Assembly (NCBI RefSeq): GCF_001642475.1
Contig: NW_019173956.1
Location: forward strand, 186,001-250,000
Direction of reading: 5' to 3'
Source: Fonsecaea monophora
Lineage: Eukaryota; Ascomycota; Eurotiomycetes; Chaetothyriales; Herpotrichiellaceae
DNA: 64,000 bases
Below, piece by piece: positions 25,201-36,656 of the stretch (the stretch's first letter is position 1; every line of letters starts with the position of its first letter). The notes under the pieces were generated by a model, which was not told the DNA's origin, searched no databases, and saw nothing but the letters and a program-made list of their open reading frames with translations. The translations under genes and the position numbers were made by a program.

Positions 25201-26511
25201 AGTGTTTCTCACCGTTTCCCTTACCAGTTCTCAAACAAAATCTCCACGCAGCGGATCAAGCCGTCCTTGGACCGCAAGCTCTAAACTTACAACAGTGTAT
25301 ATCAACATCAGATCCGTTTCTCGGCTGCCTACAGGCTTGTGAATCCGGTGATACCTGGTCACATAAGGGGATGAAACTTCGGCTCGGGGAACCATACGAG
25401 AGAAGCACCAGACAGAGAATTTGGTTTGGGCACATGGTGCGTCGACTTATCGTGAATGCCACAACCTCCAACTAAAAGAATCCCACGGGTGTGATCATGT
25501 GGACTGGCACCACTGGCCGTGACTGAGTAGTACTTCCTGCCTCTTCTGGGTCCTGGACACGTCTGAAAAGACCATCAACGCACGCATCGTCTTCTAGAAT
25601 CGCCAATCCTGTATATCCCGTGTGGCTCGCACCCTATCGAGCAGGTATGGTAGGAGATACTTGAGAATCCTGACACTGTGGATGCCTGGGGTATTGTACC
25701 ATCGGTTGAGGGCAGGAAGTGGCAAGCATGGCATGAATTCGTCTCGGTTCGAGCGAGCTGTGATACGGTCCGATCGAGTTGAGAGGCCGTACATCAACAG
25801 AAGGCTGAGAGATAGAGATATCAGGGATGTAGTTCAATGCAAAATTCCGACAATCGAGGAAGTTGTGGACATTGACTGGTGTCATCCAAGCGCAGCGCAT
25901 TCAAGAACACAAGGTACAACGAACAACGAACCGCAGTTTGTCAGCGGCGGCGGCGTTGTTTGGCTTAGTGGCTGCTTGCCGAGCTCCGGAGACCTTTAGG
26001 CGAGGCTGGTGGAATTTAGGGGCTGATAGGTGGGCAGGCGCCTGGGTTCTTGGGACACTAGTGGCTCTTGTGCCGACAGAATCCCGACTGGCTGACGGGT
26101 GGCTGTGATCCATGGATGCTGGCAGATTCCAGCAGCCACAGGCTGCGGCAAACAACAACCATGGCTTCGTCATTCCCAAATGGCACAAACTTTCCCATTT
26201 TCCCATTCTCCCCCTCCCAGCCTCCCACCTCGTCCCCTCTTAAGCATTTCCTTGACTCATCTTGTTTCGACGCTCTCTTCTGCGAACATTTCCTTCTTGT
26301 ACAGACCTTCTTTGTTGCGCGTCCTTCGTGTGACGTTTCCGGCGGCTTTGAGAGTCAGCCGGTGTTACACCACGCCTTGCGCGCTTCTCGACTGAACTCC
26401 GAGAAGTGCCTTTCGTTCAGCCCTCAAACTTGTTTCATTTCAGTTCAGAGAAGCCGCTGATCTCAGTTGAACCCCCTCTCGAGCCGTACCAATTCCTACC
26501 GGAAGTTCAGC
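22206..26511. other. Intergenic, 4.3 kb, no convincing gene
   Basis: This stretch holds the upstream regions of the disordered-protein gene (-) and the Tcp11 gene (+). Several open frames of 100-165 codons occur (for example 22722-23210 and 24047-24541), but none has a recognisable motif, splice pattern or coding-like composition. A long 5' leader or a non-coding transcript is possible. Confidence 0.4.
26189..26240 (+). promoter_or_regulatory. CT-rich core-promoter tract of the Tcp11/Sok1 gene
   Basis: A run dominated by C and T on the plus strand lies 270-320 bases upstream of the start codon at 26512. Placement and composition match fungal core promoters; no direct evidence of transcription start. 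Confidence 0.4.
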
Positions 26512-29337
26512 ATGGCGCCGACGACCCCAGCTTTCGAAGATGTCGAGATGAACTTGAGCATCGATGAATCGCAGTCGTACACCGAACCACCGGCTCGCAT
26601 AGCTGATCGCTTCCACCGCAAGTCATCTGTCCGGCGGAAGTCCTCCGCGAACTCGTCCCGCCGCAGTTCACTGTCGTCGATCCATTCCCATTCCTCCGCG
26701 CTGTCTAGTCATGGCGGACCCCGGAGCACCCATATTGCACAACACCTTCGACGAGCATCCATCATTGAGAGTCGGAAAGCGCGCCTGGCCGACCGTGCCG
26801 CTCATGCTGAACAGGTCAGGCTCCGAGCCGCCGCTGCGAAGGCGGCGCAAAGGGCATCTTACAGCGAGGAGAAGGCTTTGGCGGCGCAGGCTGCTCGGGA
26901 GAAATTGCTCGCTGAAATTGCAGCCCGCTGTGAGGAAGAAGTAAAACGAGCCAAAAAGATCGCCGAGGAGACGAAGGAGAAAAGGGCCGCGGAATTGGCC
27001 AGGCTTAAGGAAGAGATGGCGGAGAAGTATGCAGAGGCAGACAGACGCAGGTCGATATACCAACAAGGCACGCGACGATCCCGAACAACGTCGCTCGCGG
27101 CCGTCGAGGAGAAAAAGGTCGCTCCGGCAGCATTGAAGCGCTCGAATCGCGTCTATGCTGCAAAAGTCATTCAGCGATCGTGGCGACGTTACCACGCGAG
27201 CAAGGTGCTCTCCGACTTTTCGGTTCTGGGACTCGACCTACAGCGAGCCAAGTCGCTCTCTTTCGAGCAATTGACTCAATTCATTTCGGATCAACGAACT
27301 ACTGCTGCCACGACGTCTATTCTCAGACACCTGGGCGTTCTTGACAATGGCCAAGAAAATTCGGGCGTTGTGCGGGTGTTCCTGAGTGCATACCTTGTCC
27401 TAACACATCCCATGCAAGCTTTCAGCCATGGTGGGAGACAGCCTCAGGAGCAAGAGCTCATGACGAAATCCCGTGCGCTGGTCGAGGCCTTTGAGTCTAA
27501 CATCAAGACCATGACAACTGCGCCGCAGCCGATTTTATCGCAGCCCCAGGTCGAAGCCTTTTCCTTTGCCCTCAACGACTTTACCTCGACTTTTGAGGCG
27601 TGGAAAAGTCAGGACTTGGGTGTTCTTGTGGATGTCATGGTCAATTCATTTGTTAATTTGGACTTGATTCTGCAGGCCACCAAAGACGACCATCGTGGCC
27701 GCGTTGCTGACGACTATCTTGATGCTGTCCGACAGGAGCAGATCAGGCTACTGGCTCGTCTGAAGCGGCTTGCAGGGCCAGAGGAGGCTTTGTCAAGAGT
27801 TCGTACAGCCGTCAGGAAGGCCCGGAAGCAAAGGGCAGCAGAAAGGCGACAGAATGGAGCAGAGCAGGTCCCACGAGCCTCGACGCCTGCTGCGACAGAG
27901 TCGAATGTGACAGAAGGAGCGCTGATGACACCTCCTCCAACACCGCGGGCTGATCGACAAGATCAAGTGGCGGGGGTAACGTCTTTCACGGACAGTCTCT
28001 CACAGATGATGACTCTACTACCAACCAATCGGGAAATTGCGCACGAAATACTGGTCAGCGGTAGCTTTGAGGTGCAACAGCAACCTTGGACAGACGCCCG
28101 TAAGGGCTTGACAGACTCCCTACGAAACAGAATGCGCGCAGATCTTCAGAATGGAGACAGAGAAGCCACGGCGAGGTGGACTCACTCCATGGCAGTCCTC
28201 ATCCGTGAGAAGCTGATGCTGTTGATCAGCCCACGGCATCCACTTCATAGCAGGATGGACGGCTTTCTGGATCCAGTTTTGATCAGTCAACAGTGCCGAA
28301 ATGGTATGTTCTCGTATGATTCGTTTTTCAGGACCGTTGCCGGCTTGATCGCACAGATCTGCTCTCCTGGCCGAGACGAAATCGTGAATGCTTTTAGCGG
28401 CAATACGACCAGCGACACAGTCGATCGTCTCTTTGAACTCATCAATATTATTGACTTGATGAGCTTGGATCACATCAACTTTCAATTCAGACTGGCCTCT
28501 CAGGCGGTGCTTGAACACGGCCACGAGCACGAAATTGCATCATTTGAACGGGATCTCGAGCAAGGTGTCCACACACTCGCAAAAGCCAAGGTCTGGTGGA
28601 CAAATGCGAGGTCAAATGTGGGATCTCTATCCGCGAGCGCATCTGCGGTATATGCCAGAGGCCTGACTGACCTCGTCTTGCGCAACTCACATCTTAGCTA
28701 CCGGGACGTTCCCGAGCCGCTACATCTTGACTACATACGCCTGCTCAGATTAAGGGCTCGAGTGTTCCAAATAGTGGCCATTTCCTCAATCCTACTTACC
28801 ACCAAGATCCGGCTCAGGCGCAACCGGGAGTCTTTGTGGGCAAAAGATGCAGAACGTCTGATGGCATTGGACCTTTCGAAAGTCGATGCCAACAGGATCG
28901 TCTCCCTCATTGAATCATCCCACATGATGCCAGAATCAACCAAAGAAGGACTGCTCAACTTCGTTGGGCGAGTTCTACCCACTGCCGCAGCTGCGTCCAA
29001 AAACCTCGAGGCAGCAGAGCAAGCACGGCAGGTTGGGGTCAATGGCGGAACAATAGACGAGCCAACTGGGACCACAAGCGCAGATGTGTTCAGCGAACAA
29101 ATTGCGAGTTTTCTTCTAAAGACACTGCGAGAACATGTCTTTGCTAGGCTCTCGGCTGCTAGCACGGCTGAGAGAGCCCGGAGTACGACGAGTGCAGGGG
29201 AAGTTCTGGCACGCGCTGGGATGCCCGAGTTCCTGGAGGAGGTCAACCGACTTGTGGATACCCTCGACAGGGTACGCTTAGTGGACTGGAAGTGCCATGA
29301 GAAATGGTACGGCCAGATCGCAAGCGAGACTGCTTGA
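26512..29337 (+). CDS. Tcp11/Sok1 family protein with IQ motif
   Basis: This is a single-exon gene of 942 residues. The N-terminal ~100 residues are Ser/Arg-rich. A long charged Ala/Glu/Lys/Arg helix follows at about 100-180, probably a coiled coil. An IQ motif (AAKVIQRSWRRYHASK) lies near 212-230 and would bind calmodulin or a similar light chain. The C-terminal two thirds match the T-complex-11 family, with segments SYDSFFRTVAGLIAQICSPG and RLFELINIIDLMSLDHINFQ. In yeast the relative Sok1 acts as a high-copy suppressor of protein kinase A loss, so a signalling role is likely but not shown here. The start was set at MAPTTPAFEDVE because the frame upstream has only a TTG. The gene faces the dienelactone hydrolase tail to tail. 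Confidence 0.9.
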   Translation: MAPTTPAFEDVEMNLSIDESQSYTEPPARIADRFHRKSSVRRKSSANSSRRSSLSSIHSHSSALSSHGGPRSTHIAQHLRRASIIESRKARLADRAAHAEQVRLRAAAAKAAQRASYSEEKALAAQAAREKLLAEIAARCEEEVKRAKKIAEETKEKRAAELARLKEEMAEKYAEADRRRSIYQQGTRRSRTTSLAAVEEKKVAPAALKRSNRVYAAKVIQRSWRRYHASKVLSDFSVLGLDLQRAKSLSFEQLTQFISDQRTTAATTSILRHLGVLDNGQENSGVVRVFLSAYLVLTHPMQAFSHGGRQPQEQELMTKSRALVEAFESNIKTMTTAPQPILSQPQVEAFSFALNDFTSTFEAWKSQDLGVLVDVMVNSFVNLDLILQATKDDHRGRVADDYLDAVRQEQIRLLARLKRLAGPEEALSRVRTAVRKARKQRAAERRQNGAEQVPRASTPAATESNVTEGALMTPPPTPRADRQDQVAGVTSFTDSLSQMMTLLPTNREIAHEILVSGSFEVQQQPWTDARKGLTDSLRNRMRADLQNGDREATARWTHSMAVLIREKLMLLISPRHPLHSRMDGFLDPVLISQQCRNGMFSYDSFFRTVAGLIAQICSPGRDEIVNAFSGNTTSDTVDRLFELINIIDLMSLDHINFQFRLASQAVLEHGHEHEIASFERDLEQGVHTLAKAKVWWTNARSNVGSLSASASAVYARGLTDLVLRNSHLSYRDVPEPLHLDYIRLLRLRARVFQIVAISSILLTTKIRLRRNRESLWAKDAERLMALDLSKVDANRIVSLIESSHMMPESTKEGLLNFVGRVLPTAAAASKNLEAAEQARQVGVNGGTIDEPTGTTSADVFSEQIASFLLKTLREHVFARLSAASTAERARSTTSAGEVLARAGMPEFLEEVNRLVDTLDRVRLVDWKCHEKWYGQIASETA

Positions 29338-30412
29338 GAGGGTTGCCTAGAAACCACACGGTGGGGAGTATTTCTGAGTCGATGGGCGCCGGATGCTGTA
29401 TATCTTTTCAGAAACTGGTTTGTGTATATTACGCCTTTACGAGACCACGGTGCAGAGAGAAGAGGGAGGGAAAGAGGGAAAGAAGAGGCTATATTGCATT
29501 TCCATTCACGAGGACGAGGGGGTGGGGGAGGGGGGAGGGAGTTAAGGATCTAGGAACGGGTGATCATCTAGCAAGAAACAAACGAGTCTGTGATACATGT
29601 AGAACAATGAACCTTTGCTTTATGTTTTACTCTCTCCGTTCTCTGCGGACACGGGTTCCAGCTGGCCTGAAGAAGTCTCTCATTGTTTTTCCACACAACC
29701 GTTTCTTTCGCGGACTTTCCGATACACACAAACGACGAAAGAATCAAGCTTGGACAAGAAGTGAATGGGCCCGTGGGTGAATAACGTCAGTAGGAATATG
29801 CCTGGAATACAAGCTCGGGTGTTCCGCACGATCTATAACCCATGGCCCATGTGGGAGGTATATAATGTATGTATTAAGATTGATGGTTGTGGTTAACCGT
29901 TCCCCGACACCTCTGTTACGTGCCGACAACTCGTTTGAGCCTTGGTGAAGAAGAAGGAGGCGGAAGCGGTGGCGGCCGCGGCACAGGGTCTCCTAGAAGG
30001 TGTGGGATTGATTGTCAAGGAGAGAAATCCGTAGGATAGGTCATGCGTTGCTGTGTTGTTGCAGCAGCAGCGGGAGGAGAGCCAGGTAACTGAGAAGCTC
30101 CTTCGATCGGTGGTCCCGTGCTCTTCTTCTGCTTTTCTCCCGTTTTACCTCGATGCGAGAGACACTGTTCCCGCCTCATCGTCTCCATCCGTCCGTTGTA
30201 TTGCTTGCCCTGACCTGCCCTTTGGTGGAGACAACGAGTTTACTTACTTGTCCGGACAAAAAGAACTCTCTGGTGCCTCTTGCTCTGAATTGTGAGTATG
30301 TCTCGCAGACGTCCAAATGCTCGGTTCCGGTCTCGGTCGCGCAGCCATTTCCTCCCCCAGATCCCATCTATCTATCTCTCTTCTCATTTCCGGTTTCCAG
30401 GATTTGTTTCCC
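29338..30412. other. Intergenic between convergent genes
   Basis: About 1.1 kb separate the convergent Tcp11 and dienelactone hydrolase genes, containing both 3' untranslated regions. Purine-rich tracts around 29455-29540 are visible. No gene is supported. Confidence 0.5.
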
Positions 30413-31285
30413 TCAGTTCAGGAACTTGTTGAACCAGTCCGCGGCCTGCTTTGCGGCGTCGTGGTAGTTCTGCATGTCGACCTCGCGGGCCTTGACGCAG
30501 AAGCCGTGGGTAGCGCCCTTGTAGACGCGGAAATCGTAGTGGTAGCCGTCCTGGCCGTCGCCCTTGCTCCCGCCGATGGCCTCGCGGAGCTGGGCCTCGA
30601 CCTTTGCGGCGACGTCGGCGTTGAACTGGAAGTCCTTCTCGGCGACCGCGGACGCGTAGGGGACCTTGAACGTCTTGACCGCGTCCACGACCATCTGCGG
30701 CTCCCCACTGATGTACGACGGGTGTCCGTTGAACTGCGCGTCGATGAGGCGCTCCTGGCCCCCCTGGACGGTGGTCTCGGTGCACAGCTTCGTGGCCGGC
30801 CACGCGCCCCAGCAGAAGCCGCAGACGCCGAGCTTCCCTCCCTCGGGGAGCTCGGCGCGCACGTCGCGCGCGAACTTGAGGATGGTCGGGTACGGGTTCT
30901 TCGGGTGGCCGCTGTACATGAAGGGGACGATGTAGGGGATGAGGGTGAGCGCGGTGAACACCTTTGGGAGGAAATTGAACACGCTCAACCGGCTGTCCAT
31001 CAGGTGGTCCATCTTCTCCAGAACGAGCGTGGGCATGCCGCCCTGGTAGACCACGTCCGGGATGTAGACCCGGCAGCCCGTCGAGGCGGCGTACTTGTCC
31101 GCCAGGATCTTGTTGTTGACCAGTTTGAGCGAGAAGGCGTCCGGCAGGTAGACGATGGCCGACTTGGACCGCGCGGGGTCGCTGCCGCCGGCCACATACG
31201 CCTGGATTCCGTGGACTGTCTCGATCTTGCCCGTGGGCTCCGAGTGGTTGTGGACGGCGCCGCGAAAGCAGTCGGGACAGGACAT
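30413..31285 (-). CDS. Dienelactone hydrolase family protein
   Basis: This is an intronless gene of 290 residues, close to the usual length of fungal dienelactone hydrolases. These alpha/beta hydrolases use a Cys-Asp-His triad and cleave dienelactones or related esters; the natural substrate is often unknown in fungi. Cys158 in GVCGFCWG is the expected nucleophile and His260 in GATHGF the expected base. Asp218 in AVAEKDFQ is a plausible acid. The N-terminus MSCPDCFRGAVH and the segment YIPDVVYQGG are also typical. The gene has strikingly GC-rich third positions, more than its neighbours. A 1.1 kb open frame on the opposite strand (30317-31405) is a by-product of this composition. Confidence 0.93.
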   Translation of the reverse strand: MSCPDCFRGAVHNHSEPTGKIETVHGIQAYVAGGSDPARSKSAIVYLPDAFSLKLVNNKILADKYAASTGCRVYIPDVVYQGGMPTLVLEKMDHLMDSRLSVFNFLPKVFTALTLIPYIVPFMYSGHPKNPYPTILKFARDVRAELPEGGKLGVCGFCWGAWPATKLCTETTVQGGQERLIDAQFNGHPSYISGEPQMVVDAVKTFKVPYASAVAEKDFQFNADVAAKVEAQLREAIGGSKGDGQDGYHYDFRVYKGATHGFCVKAREVDMQNYHDAAKQAADWFNKFLN

Positions 31286-32945
31286 GATTTGATTCTTGCT
31301 TCCTTTTGCCTCCTACACTGTCTCTATTTCAACAAAAGACCCGAGTGTGGAACAGGCGCACTCGGCGGATCTATATGTCTCTCTGTCGTCTCCGGCTCGC
31401 TTTAGTCGGATTGGTGCGAAGGGAGGTAGGTATGTATGAGAATGAGGAACGAATTGCTGGATGAAAGCGAAGAAGACCTGCATCATTTAAAAAGGGCTTG
31501 ATCCGAGGGATTCCTCGTCCAATGGCTTTATACCCGTGAACGAGCGGCCGAGTCAAACAGCTACCAATATGTGTGGATGATTGGCCGCATGCAGGGACGA
31601 CATCTGGGTTTCGCACATGCGGTGATAAGCTCCTTAGCTTCTTTCCCCCTCCCACCCACCTCCTCCATTGGATAGCGTGGTCCGAGTCTGTAGCCGAATG
31701 ACTAGTTCCGACTAATTGCGTGGTAAGGGCAGGGCACAGGGCGACTGTGGATTCAAGTGAAGTTCGGCCGAGTCCGATTCGGAAGCAGACAAGGCCGTGT
31801 TTGCGAACGGTGTTGGGCCGGCAGGTAGGGAGGGGAGGACAGGTAGGCTTTCTGTCTCGCACACTTATTATGATATACCGTAGCTAGACACGGCAGACAA
31901 TCAATTGTTCTGAGGCATCATTTACATGCGTCCTGGGGTACAGCATGGTAATGGTAGAATATGGGGAACGCATGCTGCGATACTCCGTTGCTATCCAGTG
32001 CCGGAACCCGGCTGGGCGGGTACAGCCCAGAAATGCTTCCCCCTTGGCCTCCGCTCGAGATGGTGAATAATCTAGACGCTGCTCCTCGGTGGCGTCATCA
32101 ATCCATACGATCGTTACAGCGCTTCAAGCGAGGATGTCGGCTCCGGGTCCCTTACCTGTGCCACGACGACAATGTGTCATCTAACAACCAGCATTGATCC
32201 TGCGAAACTCCGTATCCTGATCCGCCCCCGGGTCTGGTGGTGGTTAATGAACTTTTGCGAGAACGCGGACCCGGAGTCTGATAATGTCCTTCCGGGTCCT
32301 AGTCTGTGGACCTGATGGTGGCTTGATAATACTTGGGTATTCATCCTGGATCTAGGGTAGCAACCTCTGACGCAGTCGCGGATTTCACAAGGCTCATCCT
32401 TCGCTTTGAGCGGTGTAATGATCGTAGGGATCTGCATCAAGCCTCGCGAGGGGGACTCGGTAGACAATCCTTGAGATATTGTCGTGAGACACCCAGGCGT
32501 GAAAGAGAGAAACAAAGATGTGAACAAATGAATCTGTTCCTCCTGGGACGGACCATGTCTCATACACTTAAACAGTACACCATGAGCCACTCACAAAGAG
32601 GGTCTGTTACACTTACGATGGGTTTGTCGCATACCGATCACGGTGTGCCCCCGCAAGTAAATTGTTGTGGCTCAACTACGGGACGGAGAATCTTTGATGC
32701 GCATCTCGACCCGCTCTGCCGCTTTACTCCCCTCCACATTCCGCCAAGCCGACATGACAAAGTACCAGCAAGAGTTTGGAATGGTTGACAAAGGCACCCT
32801 TTCGACGAGAGAAACCGTTGTCAGAGCGAGAGACGAAGAAGGTCATCTGAGAGGACACGGAGGAAGGATCCAGGGAAAAAAAGGAAGGAAAAACCAATTG
32901 TTACGACGATACCTTGATCAATCCGGCCGGTGACGTGATCTGACC
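31286..32945. other. Divergent intergenic region (dienelactone hydrolase / fRMsr)
   Basis: These 1.66 kb separate the divergent starts of the two genes. No open frame shows family features. Promoters for both genes must lie here. Confidence 0.4.
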
Positions 32946-33837
32946 ATGGTAAAAGTCCTTCTCCTCCTCTTGCCCTCCTACTTATCATCACCGCATGGAA
33001 AAGAATGACACAGAAAAGACTGACTGGGGAGCCGAATGTGCTTGTGAGCAAAATAGGGTGAAAAAGAGCGAGAGCGGGCTCCAGAGGCAGGAGAAGAGCA
33101 CCACCAGCAGCCTCACGCCGAGTACTCGCACTTCACCGACGTGGGGACCAAGTCCGCAGCGTACGCGCAGCTGCTGGCGGCGCTCGAGGCCCTGGTCGAG
33201 TCACAGCGCAACTGGGTGTGCAACCTGGCCAACGCGGCGTCGCTGCTCTGGCACATGTACCGCGCCCTGCCCGCGACCGTCTCCCCGCAGGCCCGCGCCG
33301 TCAACTGGACCGGCTTCTACGTCCTCGACCCGACAAGCAACCCGCCCACGCAGCTGATCCTGGGCCCCTTCATGGGCAAGGTCGCCTGCCAGACCATCGT
33401 CCTGGGCAAGGGCGTGTGCGGGACCGCCGCCTCGGCCGGGAAGAGTGTCGTCGTGCCCGACGTCGAGGCCTTTCCCGGCCACATTGCCTGCGATGGCGAG
33501 ACCAAGAGCGAGATTGTGGTCCCGATCCACGCGGGTGCGAAGGTGAGTCTCTCTCCCTCTCCTCCTATGCTGTTTACCATCATCATCACCATCATAGTCA
33601 CCATCACAATCACTTCTATCGTTACACGTTACAACTGGGCTTTTCCCCATTCACTTACCTCTCTCTCGCCCTCCCTGTCTTGCGACCTGCCGAGTTGAAT
33701 AGCCGATTAATCGCCCGTCTACATAGGTCGTTGGCGTCATCGACATCGACTGTGCGGAGCTCAACGGCTTCGACGAGCAAGACCGGGAAGGCCTCGAGAA
33801 AGTAGCAGCTCTCTTGGGAGCGTCTTGCGACTGGTGA
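32946..33837 (+). CDS. Free methionine-R-sulfoxide reductase (GAF domain)
   Basis: fRMsr repairs free methionine-R-sulfoxide in the cytosol. The proposed exons are 32946-32948 (the ATG alone), 33111-33542 and 33727-33837, giving 181 residues. The GAF core is clear (NWTGFY, GKGVCGTAA, VVVPDV, SEIVVPI, VVGVIDIDC). Three cysteines, Cys94, Cys104 and Cys128, are spaced exactly like the catalytic and resolving cysteines of the yeast enzyme (91, 101, 125). The second intron (GTGAGT...CATAG, 184 nt) is secure. The first exon is inferred: the frame upstream of 33111 runs to a stop at 33054 with no ATG, while ATG-GTAAAA at 32946 spliced to CAG/CCTCAC gives MPHAEYSHF, as I recall for fungal homologues. 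An alternative acceptor at 33056 would insert 18 more residues. Exon 2 is very GC-rich, exon 3 is not. Confidence 0.86.
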
Positions 33838-34259
33838 GCCCCTGGTAGCCCAGGGGAAAGATCCCTGTCCAAAAGAAAGGCAGACCAAGGTCAAAGAGAA
33901 ATAGTACGTCCGAGGGAGGGCTCATTGGCTTCCTCCGCATCTCAACTCTGTTTGGTTTGTGGTTTTCTCTCCTTTTCCGTACCAAAGTTTCGTTTGTGGG
34001 TATCTTGACATCGAGCAACACTCCTATCTCTATCCTCCTTTCCATGGCATTCAGCGAACGGCAATATGCTCAATCCGAGTTTCCTTAAGACCCTGTCGCT
34101 CACATCAACAGAGGCACATCTCGAAGCAGATTCCCTCATTTTGCCACCTTGTAAATCATAGCTCCGTCAACAAGGCATTCGTAATTCATCCTGACCACCT
34201 CCGTATTCTCGTTGAGAAACACACTTTCCGTAACCAGCACCATGGCATCCCTATCCGTT
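33838..34259. other. Intergenic between convergent genes
   Basis: These 422 bp between the convergent fRMsr and DBP5 genes hold both 3' ends; no further gene is visible. Confidence 0.5.
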
Positions 34260-35946
34260 TCACGACTGAATTTTCATGTTTGCACCATCCGTAAAATTGG
34301 CACCCGCTCTTGAGCTCTTGATGATCCTTGACACCTGCTCCTCAAGCTCGTCCCAGTCATCCGTAGAGACCTTGGTCATGTGCGTGTTGAAGTATTTCTG
34401 AATCTCCATCAGCTTCTGCCAGTCGTCTCGGCTGCTGACGAACGTCACAGCCACGCCCACGCGTCCAAATCGACCAGTTCGACCGATACGGTGAAGATAT
34501 GTTTGAGGATCTGCGACGTATCGGCCGCCACCGACAAATCTGTCCGGCACATCGTAGTTGACAACCATCGACACGGACTGCACGTCAATCCCACGGGCGA
34601 GGACGTTGGTCGTGATGAGGACCTTGGCATGACCCATGCGGAATGAGTCTATGATGACGTCGCGCTGCGCTCCTTCAATTCCTCCAGTTAGAGATACCAC
34701 TTTGTGGCCTTCAGCAGACATTCGTCGTTCAATGTTGTGTGCCGTTTCTCGCGTCTAGATCCTGCGTGAGCCGCCCGAAACAGTTATCTTGAAGGGAATG
34801 GCTTACCTTGACAAAGATAATGGACGAGCCGATCGTCATGAGACCGTAGAATTTAACTAAGACCTCATACTTGGCCTCGTCGCTGTCACAATCTAGGTAG
34901 ATCTGCTTGATACCTTCGACTGTCAAATCCTTGTGTTGGAGAGTTAACTGATTTGCGCCTGGAGCAAAGGTTTCGGCATATAGGACGACATTTTCCGGGA
35001 ATGTGGCAGAGAATAAAACGATTTGGATGTTTTTCGGGAGCATCCTATAAGCTGGTTAATGTGAAGGCAACCACTTCTGAGCAATGCCGCTACTCACGAC
35101 TTGACCCGGATGCACTGGTCACCGAGACCTTGTTGATCCAGCATGTTGTCTGCTTCATCGAGCACCAAGACTTTGACGGACCTGACGTCCATGGATCGCT
35201 TGCGAATCATGTCCATGACCGTGCCGGGAGTTCCAACAATCACCGACGCTTCGATTTTCCGCGAGCGGCTTGCAGCATCTTGAGGAATGGCAGCAGCCAC
35301 AATCAGACCATCCACGAAAGAGCCCATAACCTTCACAACGCCTTCGATCTGACGAGCGAGCTCTCTGCTGGGAGCCAAAACGAGTGCCTGTGGGGTCTTG
35401 CGCATTTGATCACTGCTAAGATCGAGACGATGTAGGATATTCAACACAAACGCGGCGGTCTTGCCAGTACCAGACTGAGATTGACCGATCAAATTCTGAG
35501 GAGGATTCATCAGGAGGAGAGGAAGAGTCTTCTCTTGGACTTTTGATGGTTTTCGAAAGTTCATGCTCACAACGCCTTTGAGGATGTTTTCGTTGCTGGT
35601 GAGGTCAGCAGAGTGATAGAGACATCTTGAAGAGGACAACTCACAGCCCAAGTTGCTCAAACGAAGTGGCCGAGTAGAGGGGGTTATTGGGGTCGGCCTG
35701 CATGTCTGCCAATTTGACCTCTACTTCGAAGTCGGGCTCCTCCAGCTGCGATCCGCCGAAAGGCTCTGTAGCTCCATCGACTTGTCCGTTGTTCTGCGGT
35801 ACTGACTCCGGCTCTTTCTCTGCCACGTTTGCGACCGGTGGTGGATTCTCGGTTGCAGGAGAGGCAACTTCATCTGCCCATGAGGTAGACTCTGGCTTGG
35901 AGATGCGATCTTCCAAAGAGCCGCTTCCGGACGGTGTTTCGGACAT
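34260..35946 (-). CDS. DBP5: DEAD-box RNA helicase Dbp5 (mRNA export)
   Basis: Dbp5 is the ATPase at the cytoplasmic face of the nuclear pore that remodels exported mRNPs; it also acts in translation termination. Four exons, 35946-35645, 35595-35098, 35044-34807 and 34754-34260, give 510 residues. All helicase motifs are present in order. They are the Q motif region FRKPSKVQ, motif I GQSQSGTGKTA, Ia PSRELA, Ib GTPGT, II DEAD, III SAT, IV SIIFVKT, V TTNVLARGIDV and VI HRIGRTGRFG. The N-terminal ~100 residues are acidic and probably disordered, as in other Dbp5 proteins. Junctions are LG-L-NENIL, VK-S-MLPKN and FVK-TRETA; introns are 49-53 nt. The gene is divergent from BZZ1 and convergent with the fRMsr gene. 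Confidence 0.96.
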
Positions 35947-36656
35947 GATGAGGGGTTCAGAGAGACGAGCGCTTTCTGCCGATGTGAGGTCTTCGATATA
36001 GCGACGATCGCCTGGGGGTGGAAAAGGCCGACTCGATCGAGAGCAGGTAGGCAAAGTCAGGCGGAAGTGAACGAAGAAGTCGCTGGCTAAAGAATACAAA
36101 AGAAAATCGTGCTGCCTTTGATTCACTTCTGTAAATCTCGAGCAGTCTAGGTAGTAATAGTGAATAAAGGTCCGGCAGATGAACAGGGTGCTGTGAATCT
36201 ACGAAATATTCAGGCTGCTGTCGATGGAATGGAAAATTGGTGACCAGGGAACGAAATCCCACTAAAACTGTGGCGTAATTGGACAGGCATGACAGGGCAC
36301 TTGTGGCGCGTGTGGGTGGCAGGTGCGGGGTTCAGAGCTGGGCGTTTTAGCGCCTAACCAGCCCGTACGAGCACGACGAGGTACCTGAAGCCAAAACCCT
36401 TGGGGGCCAGTCTTTGCCCGCTCGATGTCACCCACAGACTACCGTGCCTTGGACCGTTGATGATTGATCGACTGCCCCTCGCCAATCGCCGGGCGTGAGC
36501 TGCCCGTCAGATGAGTACACATACATTCCCTGCTGCGCCGCAGTCTGCACTAAGATCGAGAGAAATCGGAGAACTACGAAACCTCTTCATCTACGCTTGA
36601 TTGACGATATGGAATGATGCTGTTGCGGTCTGGATTGCCCGACATTTGCGATCACA
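35947..36656. promoter_or_regulatory. Divergent promoter region (DBP5 / BZZ1)
   Basis: These 710 bp separate the divergent DBP5 and BZZ1 starts. A CCAAT pentamer at 36482-36486, about 170 bases upstream of the BZZ1 start, is a candidate site for the CCAAT-binding complex. No other element is clear. Confidence 0.35.

Noticed and set aside
30317..31405. A 362-codon open frame on the plus strand
   Set aside because: It lies opposite the dienelactone hydrolase gene, whose catalytic motifs are clear. The long opposite frame follows from GC-rich third positions.
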